DNA of 64,000 nt, taken from the NCBI GenBank assembly GCA_944325335.1, contig CALUZR010000011.1, positions 1 to 64,000 on the forward strand, read 5' to 3'. The first letter of the stretch is position 1. Each line of letters begins with the position of its first letter. The notes below the pieces were generated by a model. It saw nothing but the letters and a program-made list of their open reading frames with translations, was not told where the DNA came from and did no database searches. Shown one piece after another: positions 8,966 to 17,291 of the stretch. The position numbers and the translations under genes are program-made. Source of the stretch: an uncultured Parabacteroides sp. GTDB taxonomy: Bacteria > Bacteroidota > Bacteroidia > Bacteroidales > Tannerellaceae.

Positions 8966-10477
8966 ATGGATAAGAAGCAGTTGAAACCCATCATGCTGGT
9001 CGGCACCTGTTCCGACGCGGGAAAGAGCATTATCAACGCGGCCTTTTGCCGGATATTCAAGCAGGATGGGTTTTCTCCTGCTCCTTTCAAAGCCCAAAAC
9101 ATGTCGCTCAACTCCTTCTCTACACCCGAAGGGGGCGAGATGGGACGGGCGCAAGTCGTCCAGGCCGAGGCTTGCGGCATTGCCCCGCACACGGACATGA
9201 ACCCCATCCTCTTAAAACCTACCACCGACATTGGCTCGCAAGTGATTCTTCACGGGCATGCAGTCGGTACCTTTTCCGCCCAAGCCTATTTCCGGGATGC
9301 TTTACAGAAAGAGACGCTCTTCCGGGAAGCGCAAGTCGCTTACGACCGGTTGGCCGCGCGCTTCAATCCCATCGTCCTCGAAGGTGCGGGCAGCATTTCC
9401 GAACTCAACCTGCGCGAGCGAGACATCACCAACATGCGCATGGCGATTTATGCCGGAGCCGATACCTATTTGGTGGCCGATATCGACCGGGGTGGCGTTT
9501 TCGGATCGGTTTATGGTACCATTGCCCTCTTGACACCGGAAGAACGGGCACGCATGAAAGGTATTATCATCAACAAGTTTCGGGGAGACATCACACTGTT
9601 CGACGAAGGGAAACGCATGCTGGAGGAACTCACGGGGCTTCCCGTGGTCGGTATCGTCCCTTATTTCCGAGACATTTATATCGAAGAGGAGGATTCCGTC
9701 GTCTTGGACCGCAAACGGCGCACGCGCCAAGAAGGGAAAATCAATGTCGCCATCGTCTTATTGCCTCGCATGTCGAACTTCACCGATTTCGACGTCTTGG
9801 AACACGACGCGCGTTTCAATCCCTATTACACGAACCGACCAGAGGAGATTGAAAAGGCAGACATCATCGTGTTGCCTGGCTCGAAAAACACGTTGGCAGA
9901 TTTGCAAACGATCTGGGTGAATGGCGCAGCCGACGCCGTCGTCCGGGCTCATCACGCCGGCAAAAAGGTGATTGGCATTTGCGGAGGATATCAGATGATG
10001 GGCATACGGATAGACGACCCGGAACATACGGAAGGAAACCTTTCCTCTATCGCGGGATTAGGGCTTTTGCCCCAAACGACCGTCTTGCACACCGAAAAAA
10101 TCACTCGCCAAAACCGATTCACCTTCCTGCCCAAGCAGACAGCTTCCCGCACAGCATTTCCCGACAAAGGGTATGAAATCCACACCGGAGACACACAAAC
10201 CTTGCCCGATGCGCAGGAAAGTCCCGTCGCCCAGTTGGAAGACGGGCGGAAGGATGGTTACCTGCTTCACGCTTCCTGTTGGGGAACGTATTTACACGGT
10301 ATCTTAGACAACCCGGATGTACTGGATTATTTGGCGGAAGGATTGGTGGCGTCGCAGGCAGAAAAGCCTTTCGACTATGCTGCTTACAAAGAGGAACAAT
10401 ACGACCGGCTCGCGGCATGGGTGCGGGCGCATGTCGACTTCGATTACATTTACCGCACGGCTACCGAAGGCGATTGA
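8966..10477 (+). CDS. cobQ: Cobyric acid synthase CobQ
   Basis: A 503-residue glutamine-dependent amidotransferase that amidates side chains b, d, e and g of adenosylcobyrinic acid a,c-diamide. The N-terminal ATP-binding domain has a DTBS-like P-loop (LVGTCSDAGKSIINAAF) and VLEGAGSISELNL. The C-terminal class I-like glutaminase domain has the Cys in GICGGYQMMGI and the His in GTYLHGILDN. It is full length. No other cobalamin gene and no B12 riboswitch are visible in the window, so it stands alone here. Its 3' end overlaps the 3' end of the convergent UpxY-like gene by 17 nt. Confidence 0.93.
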   Translation: MDKKQLKPIMLVGTCSDAGKSIINAAFCRIFKQDGFSPAPFKAQNMSLNSFSTPEGGEMGRAQVVQAEACGIAPHTDMNPILLKPTTDIGSQVILHGHAVGTFSAQAYFRDALQKETLFREAQVAYDRLAARFNPIVLEGAGSISELNLRERDITNMRMAIYAGADTYLVADIDRGGVFGSVYGTIALLTPEERARMKGIIINKFRGDITLFDEGKRMLEELTGLPVVGIVPYFRDIYIEEEDSVVLDRKRRTRQEGKINVAIVLLPRMSNFTDFDVLEHDARFNPYYTNRPEEIEKADIIVLPGSKNTLADLQTIWVNGAADAVVRAHHAGKKVIGICGGYQMMGIRIDDPEHTEGNLSSIAGLGLLPQTTVLHTEKITRQNRFTFLPKQTASRTAFPDKGYEIHTGDTQTLPDAQESPVAQLEDGRKDGYLLHASCWGTYLHGILDNPDVLDYLAEGLVASQAEKPFDYAAYKEEQYDRLAAWVRAHVDFDYIYRTATEGD

Positions 10478-10964
10478 GGGCCGCCACTTCGTCGAGTTTC
10501 ACGCTGACCGTCGCGCCCAACTGCTCGATATACAGCACCACATACTTCTTGCGGATATGGCGCACCTTTCCGGACACATGCTTCAAGGCTCCGCACAGGA
10601 TTTCCGCTTCGTCGCCCTCCAACAAAGGATGGTTCATCGCTTCGACCAGGAATTGCCGGATGGCGTCCATCTCGCGCTCTTGTACCACCGCCGGTTTTCC
10701 ATCATAATACACAATTCGTACGACGCCCGTCAGGCGCAACAAATCATATAACTTATAAGTCTCACACTGGACGAACACATAGGAAGGGAACAACGGCAAA
10801 TCCACCAGCTTTACCCGGTCGGACCAGACGCGCGGCGCACGATGAAGCGGCAACCAACAGGTCACTCCCGCCAGCCGGATTCGCTCCTCAACCTGCTTCT
10901 CGGCACGCGGCGCCGTATACAGCACGTACCAAATCTTCTCTTTCTTCTTTTCTAACTTGCTCAT
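10461..10964 (-). CDS. UpxY/NusG-like transcription antiterminator
   Basis: A 167-residue protein. An N-terminal NusG (NGN) domain (WYVLYTAPRAEKQVEERIR, then PLFPSYVFV) is followed by a C-terminal KOW-like segment (EAEILCGALKHVSGKVRHIRK). In Bacteroides, UpxY proteins are loop-binding antitermination factors for the capsule operon that they head. Here no capsule operon follows; the gene runs tail-to-tail into cobQ with a 17-nt overlap. The frame stays open upstream to 11396 through the repeat array, but the ATG at 10964 is favoured because it precedes the first NusG residues and lies 22 nt downstream of a -7 box. It may act in trans or be a relic. Confidence 0.85.
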   Translation of the reverse strand: MSKLEKKKEKIWYVLYTAPRAEKQVEERIRLAGVTCWLPLHRAPRVWSDRVKLVDLPLFPSYVFVQCETYKLYDLLRLTGVVRIVYYDGKPAVVQEREMDAIRQFLVEAMNHPLLEGDEAEILCGALKHVSGKVRHIRKKYVVLYIEQLGATVSVKLDEVAALNRLR

Positions 10965-10986
10965 TGCGCTTAATTTTTTCCTGTCG

Positions 10987-11016
10987 CAAAGATACAACTT
11001 TTTCCTTTCGATGCAA
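10987..11016 (-). promoter_or_regulatory. Promoter of the UpxY-like gene
   Basis: On the reverse strand TTG (11016-11014), a 19-bp spacer and TATCTTTG (10994-10987) match the Bacteroidetes -33/-7 pattern. The ATG at 10964 follows 22 nt later. Array C begins about 22 bp upstream of the -33 element. Confidence 0.6.
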
Positions 11017-11038
11017 CCGAGGCCGCTCAATTTGCCGC

Positions 11039-11445
11039 CCGAACTTCCAGGCGACATGTTGTACCAGTACAATCTCCTGCCTGAATTTCCAGGCAACACT
11101 CCGTATCGGTACAATCTCCCGCTCGAAATTTCAGGCAACCTCGCTGCCGGGTACAATCTCCCGCCTGAAATCCAGGCAACCTCGCTGCCGGGTACAATCT
11201 CCCGCCTGAATTTCCAGGCAACCTCGCTGCCGGGTATAATCTCCCGCCTGAAATCCAGGCAGCACTTCGTACCCGGAAAATAACCTGTCTGGAACTCCAG
11301 GCAGCACTTCGTACCCCGAAAAAAACCTGCCCGGAACTCCAGGCGGCACTTCGTACCCCGAAAAAAACCTGCCCGGAACTCCAGGCGGCATTTCATACCC
11401 GGAAAACGACCTGCCCGGAACTTCAGGCGGCATTTTGTACCGGTA
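11039..11445 (-). repeat. Array C: ten tandem units of 41-42 bp upstream of the UpxY promoter
   Basis: About ten head-to-tail units fill the gap between the HAD gene stop (11449) and the UpxY promoter. Unit starts include 11039, 11081, 11123 and 11165. Units are 41-42 bp and fall into two sub-types, one with CTCGCTGCCGGGTACAATC (left half) and one with CACTTCGTACCCCGAAAAA (right half). All share a short inverted repeat of the form GCCTG-aattt-CCAGGC, so each can form a small hairpin. No unique spacers, so not CRISPR. Confidence 0.88.
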
Positions 11446-11448
11446 GGC

Positions 11449-12222
11449 TCAGATAAGCCCGAAATGTTTCAATCCATAAGCGATGCCTTCATCGTCGACC
11501 GACGTCGTCACGAAATCCGCAGCGGCCTTCACCTCGTCGGACGCATTACCCATGGCCACGCCAATGCCAACATAGCGGAGCATCTCGATGTCGTTGCCCC
11601 CGTCTCCAAAAGCGATGGCCTCTTTCGGGTCGATGCCATAATGCGCCAAGAGATGCTGAATGCCCACCGCCTTGTTACTTCCTTCCGGGACAACGTCGGC
11701 AAACAGCAGATGCCAACGTGTCGCCACGCAATGCGGCAAGTGTGCCATGATGCGCGGTTCCTGCGCTTCGGTGAAGAAGGCAATCAGCTGATAGACACGC
11801 TTCGAGGCAATGCCGTCGATGGGACCGATGGGCGGATTCAGGATATGGAGCTGATCGTACACAGCGTCCACGACCTCGTTGCGGTAGTTCGTGAGGATCA
11901 CATCGTCCATGACGCAGGAACAGGGAAACGGCTCCACCTGCTGATAGGCAAGCATCGAGCGGATATCCTCTTCCGGGATGACGCGGCGATAAATCACCTC
12001 GCCCTCACCCGTGACGCAATAGCCGCCATTCAACGCGACGTAGCCATCGACCTCCAAGTCGCCCAAGTTGTTAATCCACAATACATGCCGACCGCTGGCG
12101 ATAAACACCTTCACGCCCTGCGCCCGCAATTGATGAATGGCCCGGACCGTCGCCTCGGAAACCACGTGCGTCTGGAAACTCACCAGCGTGCCGTCGATAT
12201 CAAAGAATGCTGCTTTTATCAT
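11449..12222 (-). CDS. Cof-type HAD-IIB family hydrolase
   Basis: A 257-residue haloacid-dehalogenase phosphatase. Motif I is FFDIDGTLVSF with the nucleophilic Asp, motif II is in FIASGRH, and motifs III/IV are the Lys in GSNKAVG and AFGDGGNDIEML. A C2B cap sits between motifs II and III, as in the Cof/YbiV group that dephosphorylates sugar phosphates or nucleotide-related metabolites. Cytoplasmic, full length. Substrate cannot be assigned. Array C lies in its 3' flank, and an inverted-repeat element lies upstream of its start. Confidence 0.88.
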   Translation of the reverse strand: MIKAAFFDIDGTLVSFQTHVVSEATVRAIHQLRAQGVKVFIASGRHVLWINNLGDLEVDGYVALNGGYCVTGEGEVIYRRVIPEEDIRSMLAYQQVEPFPCSCVMDDVILTNYRNEVVDAVYDQLHILNPPIGPIDGIASKRVYQLIAFFTEAQEPRIMAHLPHCVATRWHLLFADVVPEGSNKAVGIQHLLAHYGIDPKEAIAFGDGGNDIEMLRYVGIGVAMGNASDEVKAAADFVTTSVDDEGIAYGLKHFGLI

Positions 12223-12252
12223 TCGCTAAATAGATTAAGTTACACATAGAAT

Positions 12253-12378
12253 GGCACACAGATGACACAGATTTAACAGATGACCACAGATTTATTTTTT
12301 GAGACTTCCCGAATCAGATGCGTAGCTTAAAAATAAAAGATCTGTGGTCATCTGTTAAATCTGTGTCATCTGTGTGCC
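12253..12378. repeat. ACAGAT inverted-repeat element, copy A1
   Basis: Two 41-nt arms (12253-12293 and 12338-12378) are complementary at 39 positions, around a 44-nt AT-rich centre. Each arm starts GGCACACAGATGACACAG and contains ACAGAT four times at 9-10-bp spacing. There is no transposase. It sits between the HAD gene start and the sulfatase stop. It is one of six copies in the window. Confidence 0.88.
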
Positions 12379-12386
12379 CCTTTACA

Positions 12387-13805
12387 TCAATTATTTACCA
12401 ATCCCGGTTGCCGGTTCTCCGTTCCTTTCACACGCGTCAGGTTGTCGCCCAGTTCGCGCCGCTTTTCGTCGGCGATGCGCATGAGCTTAGCCGCCCGCTC
12501 GGGATATTGATGGAGGACGTTATATCGCTCGCCCGGGTCGCGGCGGAGGTCATAGAGTTCGCTCGCCTTCAGGTCCACGTTCTCCAGTTGGCCGGGCATG
12601 CCGTCGTTCCCCGGCGCATAGGCGCCATACGTCACATACCGATGCGGGAACACGAGCTTGAATTCGCCGTCCGTCACAGCCTCCAGGTCGTTCTTATGAT
12701 AATAGTAGACGAACGACTCGCGGGGATTGGCTCCCTCCTGCCCTTCTATCAAGGAAAGGATGCTGACGCCGTCGATCTTCCGCGTGGGAAGCGGCGCGCC
12801 CGTGATTTCGGCAAACGTCGGGAAAAGGTCGATATTCGCCGCCAAGCGGTTGCAAATCGTGCCCGGCTGCGTGTGTCCTTTCCAATAGACGATGCAAGGG
12901 ACGCGATTGCCGCCATCGAACGTGGTCGCCTTCGCCTCGCGGAGTCCGCCTGCCGAGCCGGCATGATTGCCATAGTTCGCCCACGGCCCGTTGTCGGAAG
13001 TGATGACAATCAGGGTATTCTCCTCCAGGCCCAACTCCTGCACCGTGCGCCAGACTTCGCCAATGCTCCAGTCGATCTCCATCATCACGTCGCCAAACAA
13101 GCCCTGCTCGCTCTTTCCCTTGAACTTATCAGACACAGCCAAAGGGACGTGCGGCATGCTATGCGCCAGATAGAGGAAAAAGGGTTTGTCCTTGTTCCGC
13201 TGGATGAAATCGATGGAACGGGTGGTGTAGTCCGTCGTGAGGCAACTTTGGTCGGTATTATAGCCCGCCACCTCGTTGCCGTCGTAGGTCGGGAGATCGG
13301 GGAAATGGAATATCTCGCCCTGCTGCGGATGGTGGGGCCACATATCGTTGGAATAGGGCAAGCCATAATACTCGTCGAAGCCGTTCTGCAACGGGAGGAA
13401 CTGGCGCTGGCTCCCGAGGTGCCATTTGCCAAAGATCGCCGTCGCATAGCCCTGTTGCTGCAGGAGCTCGCCCATCGTCATTTCGTCGGGATGGATGCCA
13501 TAGTTGGAATCCGGTCCCGGCGCGCCGGCAAAACCGATGCGGTTCGGATAACAGCCTGTCAATAAGCCCGCACGGGAGGCTCCGCTGATAGGTTGCACCG
13601 CGAGGAAATGCGTGAAGCGCACGCCCTCGGCCGCCAACTGGTCGATATGCGGCGTGACGTAGCCATAGGCGCCGTTGCACGAGAAGTCGCCATAGCCGAC
13701 GTCATCCAGGTTCACCAAAATAATATTCGTGAAATCGGAAGCGACAACTATGTTCATGCAAGACGACGCCGTCAATAGACCCGACAATAACCGTGCTTTT
13801 ACCAT
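12387..13805 (-). CDS. Serine-type sulfatase (alkaline-phosphatase superfamily), exported
   Basis: A 472-residue S1-type sulfatase. The N-terminus is a signal sequence, possibly a lipoprotein signal (LLTASSC). Metal ligands are in NIILVNLDDVGYGDF (Asp34/Asp35). The modified residue lies in the S-x-A-x-R motif (PISGASRAGLLTG, Ser74), so activation to formylglycine by an anaerobic sulfatase-maturing enzyme (anSME) is required. FGKWHLG and TSDNGPW supply further active-site residues. Substrates of the family are sulfated glycans or aryl sulfates. An upstream in-frame extension to 14102 is rejected because it lies inside the metallophosphoesterase gene. The ATG at 13805 overlaps that gene's stop by 7 nt, so translation is probably coupled. 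Confidence 0.9.
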   Translation of the reverse strand: MVKARLLSGLLTASSCMNIVVASDFTNIILVNLDDVGYGDFSCNGAYGYVTPHIDQLAAEGVRFTHFLAVQPISGASRAGLLTGCYPNRIGFAGAPGPDSNYGIHPDEMTMGELLQQQGYATAIFGKWHLGSQRQFLPLQNGFDEYYGLPYSNDMWPHHPQQGEIFHFPDLPTYDGNEVAGYNTDQSCLTTDYTTRSIDFIQRNKDKPFFLYLAHSMPHVPLAVSDKFKGKSEQGLFGDVMMEIDWSIGEVWRTVQELGLEENTLIVITSDNGPWANYGNHAGSAGGLREAKATTFDGGNRVPCIVYWKGHTQPGTICNRLAANIDLFPTFAEITGAPLPTRKIDGVSILSLIEGQEGANPRESFVYYYHKNDLEAVTDGEFKLVFPHRYVTYGAYAPGNDGMPGQLENVDLKASELYDLRRDPGERYNVLHQYPERAAKLMRIADEKRRELGDNLTRVKGTENRQPGLVNN

Positions 13806-14878
13806 GGTTCCTTCGAGAAATCGATGGGATAAGTAAACCGGTTGTCGATACGTCCTCCTTTGAGGCGCACCCACGAGGTCAGTTCGCGCTTGCCTTCGGT
13901 CAGTTCGATCACGCGTCCGCCGTTGCCCCAAGGCACATCGCAATAGACCGTCTTTCCGCCCGTATAACGCCCATAAGCCAACAAGATATCTTTCCATTGC
14001 ACGGCATAGTCGTTCACATGGTCGTGCCCGACGAAGACGCCAAACACGTCGCCCATCTCCTTCATCGAGGTGAAGAGGCCCGAGTTGATCTTCGGAGCGC
14101 AAGCCGCCTCCTTGCGGACGCCGATCATGAGCGCGCCCTCCTGCCGTGCCGCCTCGTTGTATTCAGGAAGCGGAATGTGGAAGAAGGCCAACGCAGGCAG
14201 CGGCGTGCCGCCATTCTGCGCTTTCAGTTGCGTGGCGCATTCGCGATACCAGTTGATTTGGTCTTGCTTCATCCAATCATAGCCACCAATCTCTTTCATA
14301 GGCGAATAAGACAGGCTGTCAAAGTGATACAAAATAAAGGCATCCTTCGTATTCGCGGCATTGCGGATCGGCAGGATAAAGTTGGAGACGCCGCTGAGGC
14401 CCGGAACCGTCCCCGTCAAGTTTCCCGGCATGTCTTTAATCAAGTCAAAGATCTCCTGGCGGCTCATGCCCTGCTCGTCGTCGTGGTTCCCAAACGTGAA
14501 GGAGAAGGGAATCTTGCGCGAGATGACCGGCTCGAACGCCTTCTCATAACAACGCGCCGCTGGTTTGCCGTAAGCCACGTCGCCCGTGAAGATGACCAAA
14601 TCCGGCTTCTCCGCATCCAGGATTTCCGCCATCCGCCAGGCCGCCACTTGCGAAGCCTCCTCTTTCTCAGGCACCCAATGCACGTCCGTGAACTGCACGA
14701 TCTTGAACTTCCCGTCCGCACGGAACTTCAACACCTGCGCCGTCTTCCGATACGCTTCGCTCTCCAAATAAGACACCGGCGCCGCGCTCACCTTCGAAGC
14801 CGCCTGCACCTTCGCGCCGCCCCACATCGACATCGGCAACAAGAAGGCCGACGTCTGCAAAAACTCTTTTCGGTTCAT
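13799..14878 (-). CDS. Calcineurin-like metallophosphoesterase, exported
   Basis: A 359-residue protein with an N-terminal export signal (MNRKEFLQTSAFLLPMSMWG, then AQAA-like cleavage region) that starts like the RKEF leaders common in Bacteroidetes hydrolases. The metallophosphoesterase core shows FTDVHW, LVIFTGDVAYG, FTFGNHDDE, FFHIPLPEY and FVGHDHVND, the full set of dinuclear-metal motifs. It resembles the purple-acid-phosphatase-like Dcr2/YPR group. It is the first gene of a two-gene unit with the sulfatase, suggesting joint action in the envelope on a substrate carrying both phosphate and sulfate esters, or simply joint scavenging; this link is inference. Confidence 0.88.
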   Translation of the reverse strand: MNRKEFLQTSAFLLPMSMWGGAKVQAASKVSAAPVSYLESEAYRKTAQVLKFRADGKFKIVQFTDVHWVPEKEEASQVAAWRMAEILDAEKPDLVIFTGDVAYGKPAARCYEKAFEPVISRKIPFSFTFGNHDDEQGMSRQEIFDLIKDMPGNLTGTVPGLSGVSNFILPIRNAANTKDAFILYHFDSLSYSPMKEIGGYDWMKQDQINWYRECATQLKAQNGGTPLPALAFFHIPLPEYNEAARQEGALMIGVRKEAACAPKINSGLFTSMKEMGDVFGVFVGHDHVNDYAVQWKDILLAYGRYTGGKTVYCDVPWGNGGRVIELTEGKRELTSWVRLKGGRIDNRFTYPIDFSKEPW

Positions 14879-14938
14879 ATCTTCTTACGCTATATTTTAT
14901 TTATGTATACTTTACGCGGGATGACTTTGTGCAAAATA

Positions 14939-15142
14939 GCACACAGATAACACAGATTCGACAGATGACCACAGATTTTATTCTTTTATAAAGAAAGGCA
15001 TCTCTACGTCATCCCGACCGAAGTGGAGGGATCTCGATGAAACGTTTGAGACCCTTCGACTGCGCTCAGGGTGACGTGGAAATACTTTGCCTAATAAAAA
15101 ATCTGCGGTCATCTGCGCTTTAGTCTGCGTCATCTGCGTGCC
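14939..15142. repeat. Composite inverted-repeat element, copy A2 with inserted element B
   Basis: Fills most of the 355-bp gap before the PPi-PFK gene. The left arm (from 14939) is of the CACAG sub-type and the right arm (to 15142) of the CGCAG sub-type, so the arms pair imperfectly. The centre holds element B (15006-15077), which begins ACGTCATCCCGACCGAAG and ends GCTCAGGGTGACGT and is itself partly palindromic. Nothing else is seen in the gap. Confidence 0.85.
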
Positions 15143-15233
15143 CTTTTGCACTTAATCATCCCACACAAAGTACAAAAGAGCAAAGTGACGGAGATGCGCC
15201 CCTTTACTCTTTTCCTTATTTCATCGGCTTGCT

Positions 15234-16883
15234 TTATTTAGCAGCCTGTTCCAATTGCAATGTTTTCGTCGGCTGGTCGCATACTTCCGTCGGACCGAAG
15301 TACTGGATCGGACCCGGATAAACATAGCATGTGTTCTCGGCCCATTCCTCGCGGTGAGAAGCAAATTCCTGGAAAGGAGCGCCGTCCAATTTCACCAATG
15401 CCTTCTGGATAACGGGTTTCATCTCGCCATGGCGACGTTCCATGTTCATCATCATCGTGACAGGAATACCGCCTGCGATCCACTGGTCGGCCGGAGCCGT
15501 CGTGTTGCGTACCGAAGACATATAACCTGTCTTGCCAGCTGCGATCAAGCAAGATGCTGTATAACCTAATGAATAGCAATAGTCTGCATCGTAGTTCGAT
15601 GGAGCGGCGCAACGGCCTTCATATCCGAAGAAGTGGTGCTGAGCGGCGAACTTGCCGACATACTTACCTTCTGCTTTCCATTCAGCCAACTTCTTGCCTA
15701 CCATTTCAGACAACAGCTTTTCGGTTTCGATCAACGATACTTGTACATTTCCGTGCGGGTCGCGGTCCAATGACAACTGGCGAGCCACGCCTTCCGGCAG
15801 CGAAGCATACAGTTCGGAGTTCTCTTTCGTCAGCTTGCTGATGATGTACGCACGCTGTTCGCTGCGCTTGATCATCTTGAACTCGGCGTCGTGCTTAGCC
15901 AAGAAGTCGTTCAATTCGGCGATCAGGCGCTTCATAGCCGGCACGAACTCGATCAAACCTTCCGGAATCAATACCGTACCGAAGTTATGGCCTGCTTCCG
16001 CACGTTTCGCTACGATGCCCGCGATGTAAGTCACGATATCGTCGAGCGACATATCCTTCGCTTCCACCTCTTCCGAGATGATGCAGATGTTCGGTTGCGT
16101 TTGCAAAGCACATTCCAACGCGATGTGCGAAGCCGAACGACCCATCAACTTGATGAAGTGCCAGTATTTCTGCGCCGAGTTACAGTCGCGTTCGATATTG
16201 CCGATTACTTCTGAATACACCTTGCAAGCCGTATCAAAACCGAAGGAAGTCTCGATTTGCTCGTTCTTCAAGTCGCCATCGATTGTCTTCGGGCATCCGA
16301 TTACCTGTACGCCAGCGCCTGTAGCCTTGTAATATTCTGCCAATACGCAGGCGTTCGTGTTTGAATCGTCACCACCGATGATGACCAATGCCTTGATATC
16401 AAGTTCTTTCAAGATTTCCAAGCCTTTGTCGAATTGCTCTTTCGTTTCCAACTTCGTACGGCCTGAACCGATCATATCGAAACCACCCGTGTTGCGGTAT
16501 TCGTCGATAATGTCTGAAGTCAGCTCCATATACTTATGGTCTACCAAACCGCCAGGACCCAAGATGAATCCATACAAGCGGGAAGCCGGGTTGTGCGCCT
16601 TGATACCATCAAACAGACCTGCGATCACGTTGTGTCCGCCCGGAGCCTGTCCGCCTGAGAGGATCACACCTACATTCATAGCCGGGAACGTTTTCTCTTC
16701 ATTCGACTTTTCAAACGTGATCACCGGCATACCATACGTATTCGGGAACAGTTTCTTGATTTCTTCTTGGTCTGCGACAGATTGCGTATATTCACCATCT
16801 ACAGCCTTTACAGCACCTTTCAAAGCAGCCGGAACCTTGGGTTGGTAAGCCGCTCTTGCCATTTGTAATGCACTCTTTACCAT
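15234..16883 (-). CDS. pfp: Diphosphate--fructose-6-phosphate 1-phosphotransferase (PPi-PFK)
   Basis: A 549-residue long-form PPi-dependent phosphofructokinase that reversibly phosphorylates fructose 6-phosphate with pyrophosphate. Motifs are [33 protein letters not shown] (Asp in place of the second Gly of ATP-PFK, the change that favours PPi) and [20 protein letters not shown]. The length fits the group II enzymes of Bacteroidetes, spirochaetes and plant beta subunits. It is monocistronic, with its own -7 box upstream and inverted-repeat elements on both sides. Confidence 0.94.
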   Translation of the reverse strand: MVKSALQMARAAYQPKVPAALKGAVKAVDGEYTQSVADQEEIKKLFPNTYGMPVITFEKSNEEKTFPAMNVGVILSGGQAPGGHNVIAGLFDGIKAHNPASRLYGFILGPGGLVDHKYMELTSDIIDEYRNTGGFDMIGSGRTKLETKEQFDKGLEILKELDIKALVIIGGDDSNTNACVLAEYYKATGAGVQVIGCPKTIDGDLKNEQIETSFGFDTACKVYSEVIGNIERDCNSAQKYWHFIKLMGRSASHIALECALQTQPNICIISEEVEAKDMSLDDIVTYIAGIVAKRAEAGHNFGTVLIPEGLIEFVPAMKRLIAELNDFLAKHDAEFKMIKRSEQRAYIISKLTKENSELYASLPEGVARQLSLDRDPHGNVQVSLIETEKLLSEMVGKKLAEWKAEGKYVGKFAAQHHFFGYEGRCAAPSNYDADYCYSLGYTASCLIAAGKTGYMSSVRNTTAPADQWIAGGIPVTMMMNMERRHGEMKPVIQKALVKLDGAPFQEFASHREEWAENTCYVYPGPIQYFGPTEVCDQPTKTLQLEQAAK

Positions 16884-16924
16884 ATTTCTTTTTTGGATTT
16901 AAAAGTTTGCTTTTTAATTCTGGG

Positions 16925-16932
16925 CAAAGATA
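16925..16932 (-). promoter_or_regulatory. -7 box for the PPi-PFK gene
   Basis: The reverse strand reads TATCTTTG, an exact TAnnTTTG match, 41 nt before the ATG at 16883. The -33 region is not clear. Confidence 0.55.
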
Positions 16933-16999
16933 CAATAAAATTGCGAATTACGAATGATGAACGACGAATTTATTTATGCGGGGTGATTTTGTGTAGAAG

Positions 17000-17264
17000 G
17001 GCACGCAGATGACGCAGACTAAAGCGCAGATGACCGCAGATTTTTTATTTTTTAGGCACGGAATTACGTGGATTTCACGGTTTATTATCTGAAACTATCT
17101 ACGTCACCCTGAGCGCAGTCGAAGGGTCTCGAAATACATCTGCGTCATCTCGAGCTTGTCGAGAGATCCCTCCACTTCGGTCGGGATGACGTAGAAATGC
17201 CTTTCTTTATAAAAAGAATAAAATCTGCGGTCATCTGCGCTTTAGTCTGCGTCATCTGCGTGCC
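17000..17264. repeat. Composite inverted-repeat element, copy A3 with element B in reverse orientation
   Basis: Fills most of the 408-bp gap between the PPi-PFK promoter and pncB. Both arms are of the CGCAG sub-type (GGCACGCAGATGACGCAG and its complement), so the pairing is kept although the sequence differs from copies A1, A5 and A6. Element B occupies 17101-17192 in the opposite orientation to copies A2 and A4. A short duplicate of the arm end (CTGCGTGCCCTAATT) follows at 17271-17285. No gene is seen. Confidence 0.85.
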
Positions 17265-17291
17265 CTAATTCTGCGTGCCCTAATTCCCAAT

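Noticed and set aside
13806..14102. N-terminal extension of the sulfatase to 14102
   Set aside because: It lies wholly within the upstream phosphoesterase gene and would precede an obvious signal peptide that begins at 13805.
12318..14950. Long forward frames (12318-13565, 13793-14950) over the sulfatase and phosphoesterase genes
   Set aside because: Antisense shadows with Arg/His/Leu-rich composition. The reverse-strand genes carry complete catalytic motif sets.
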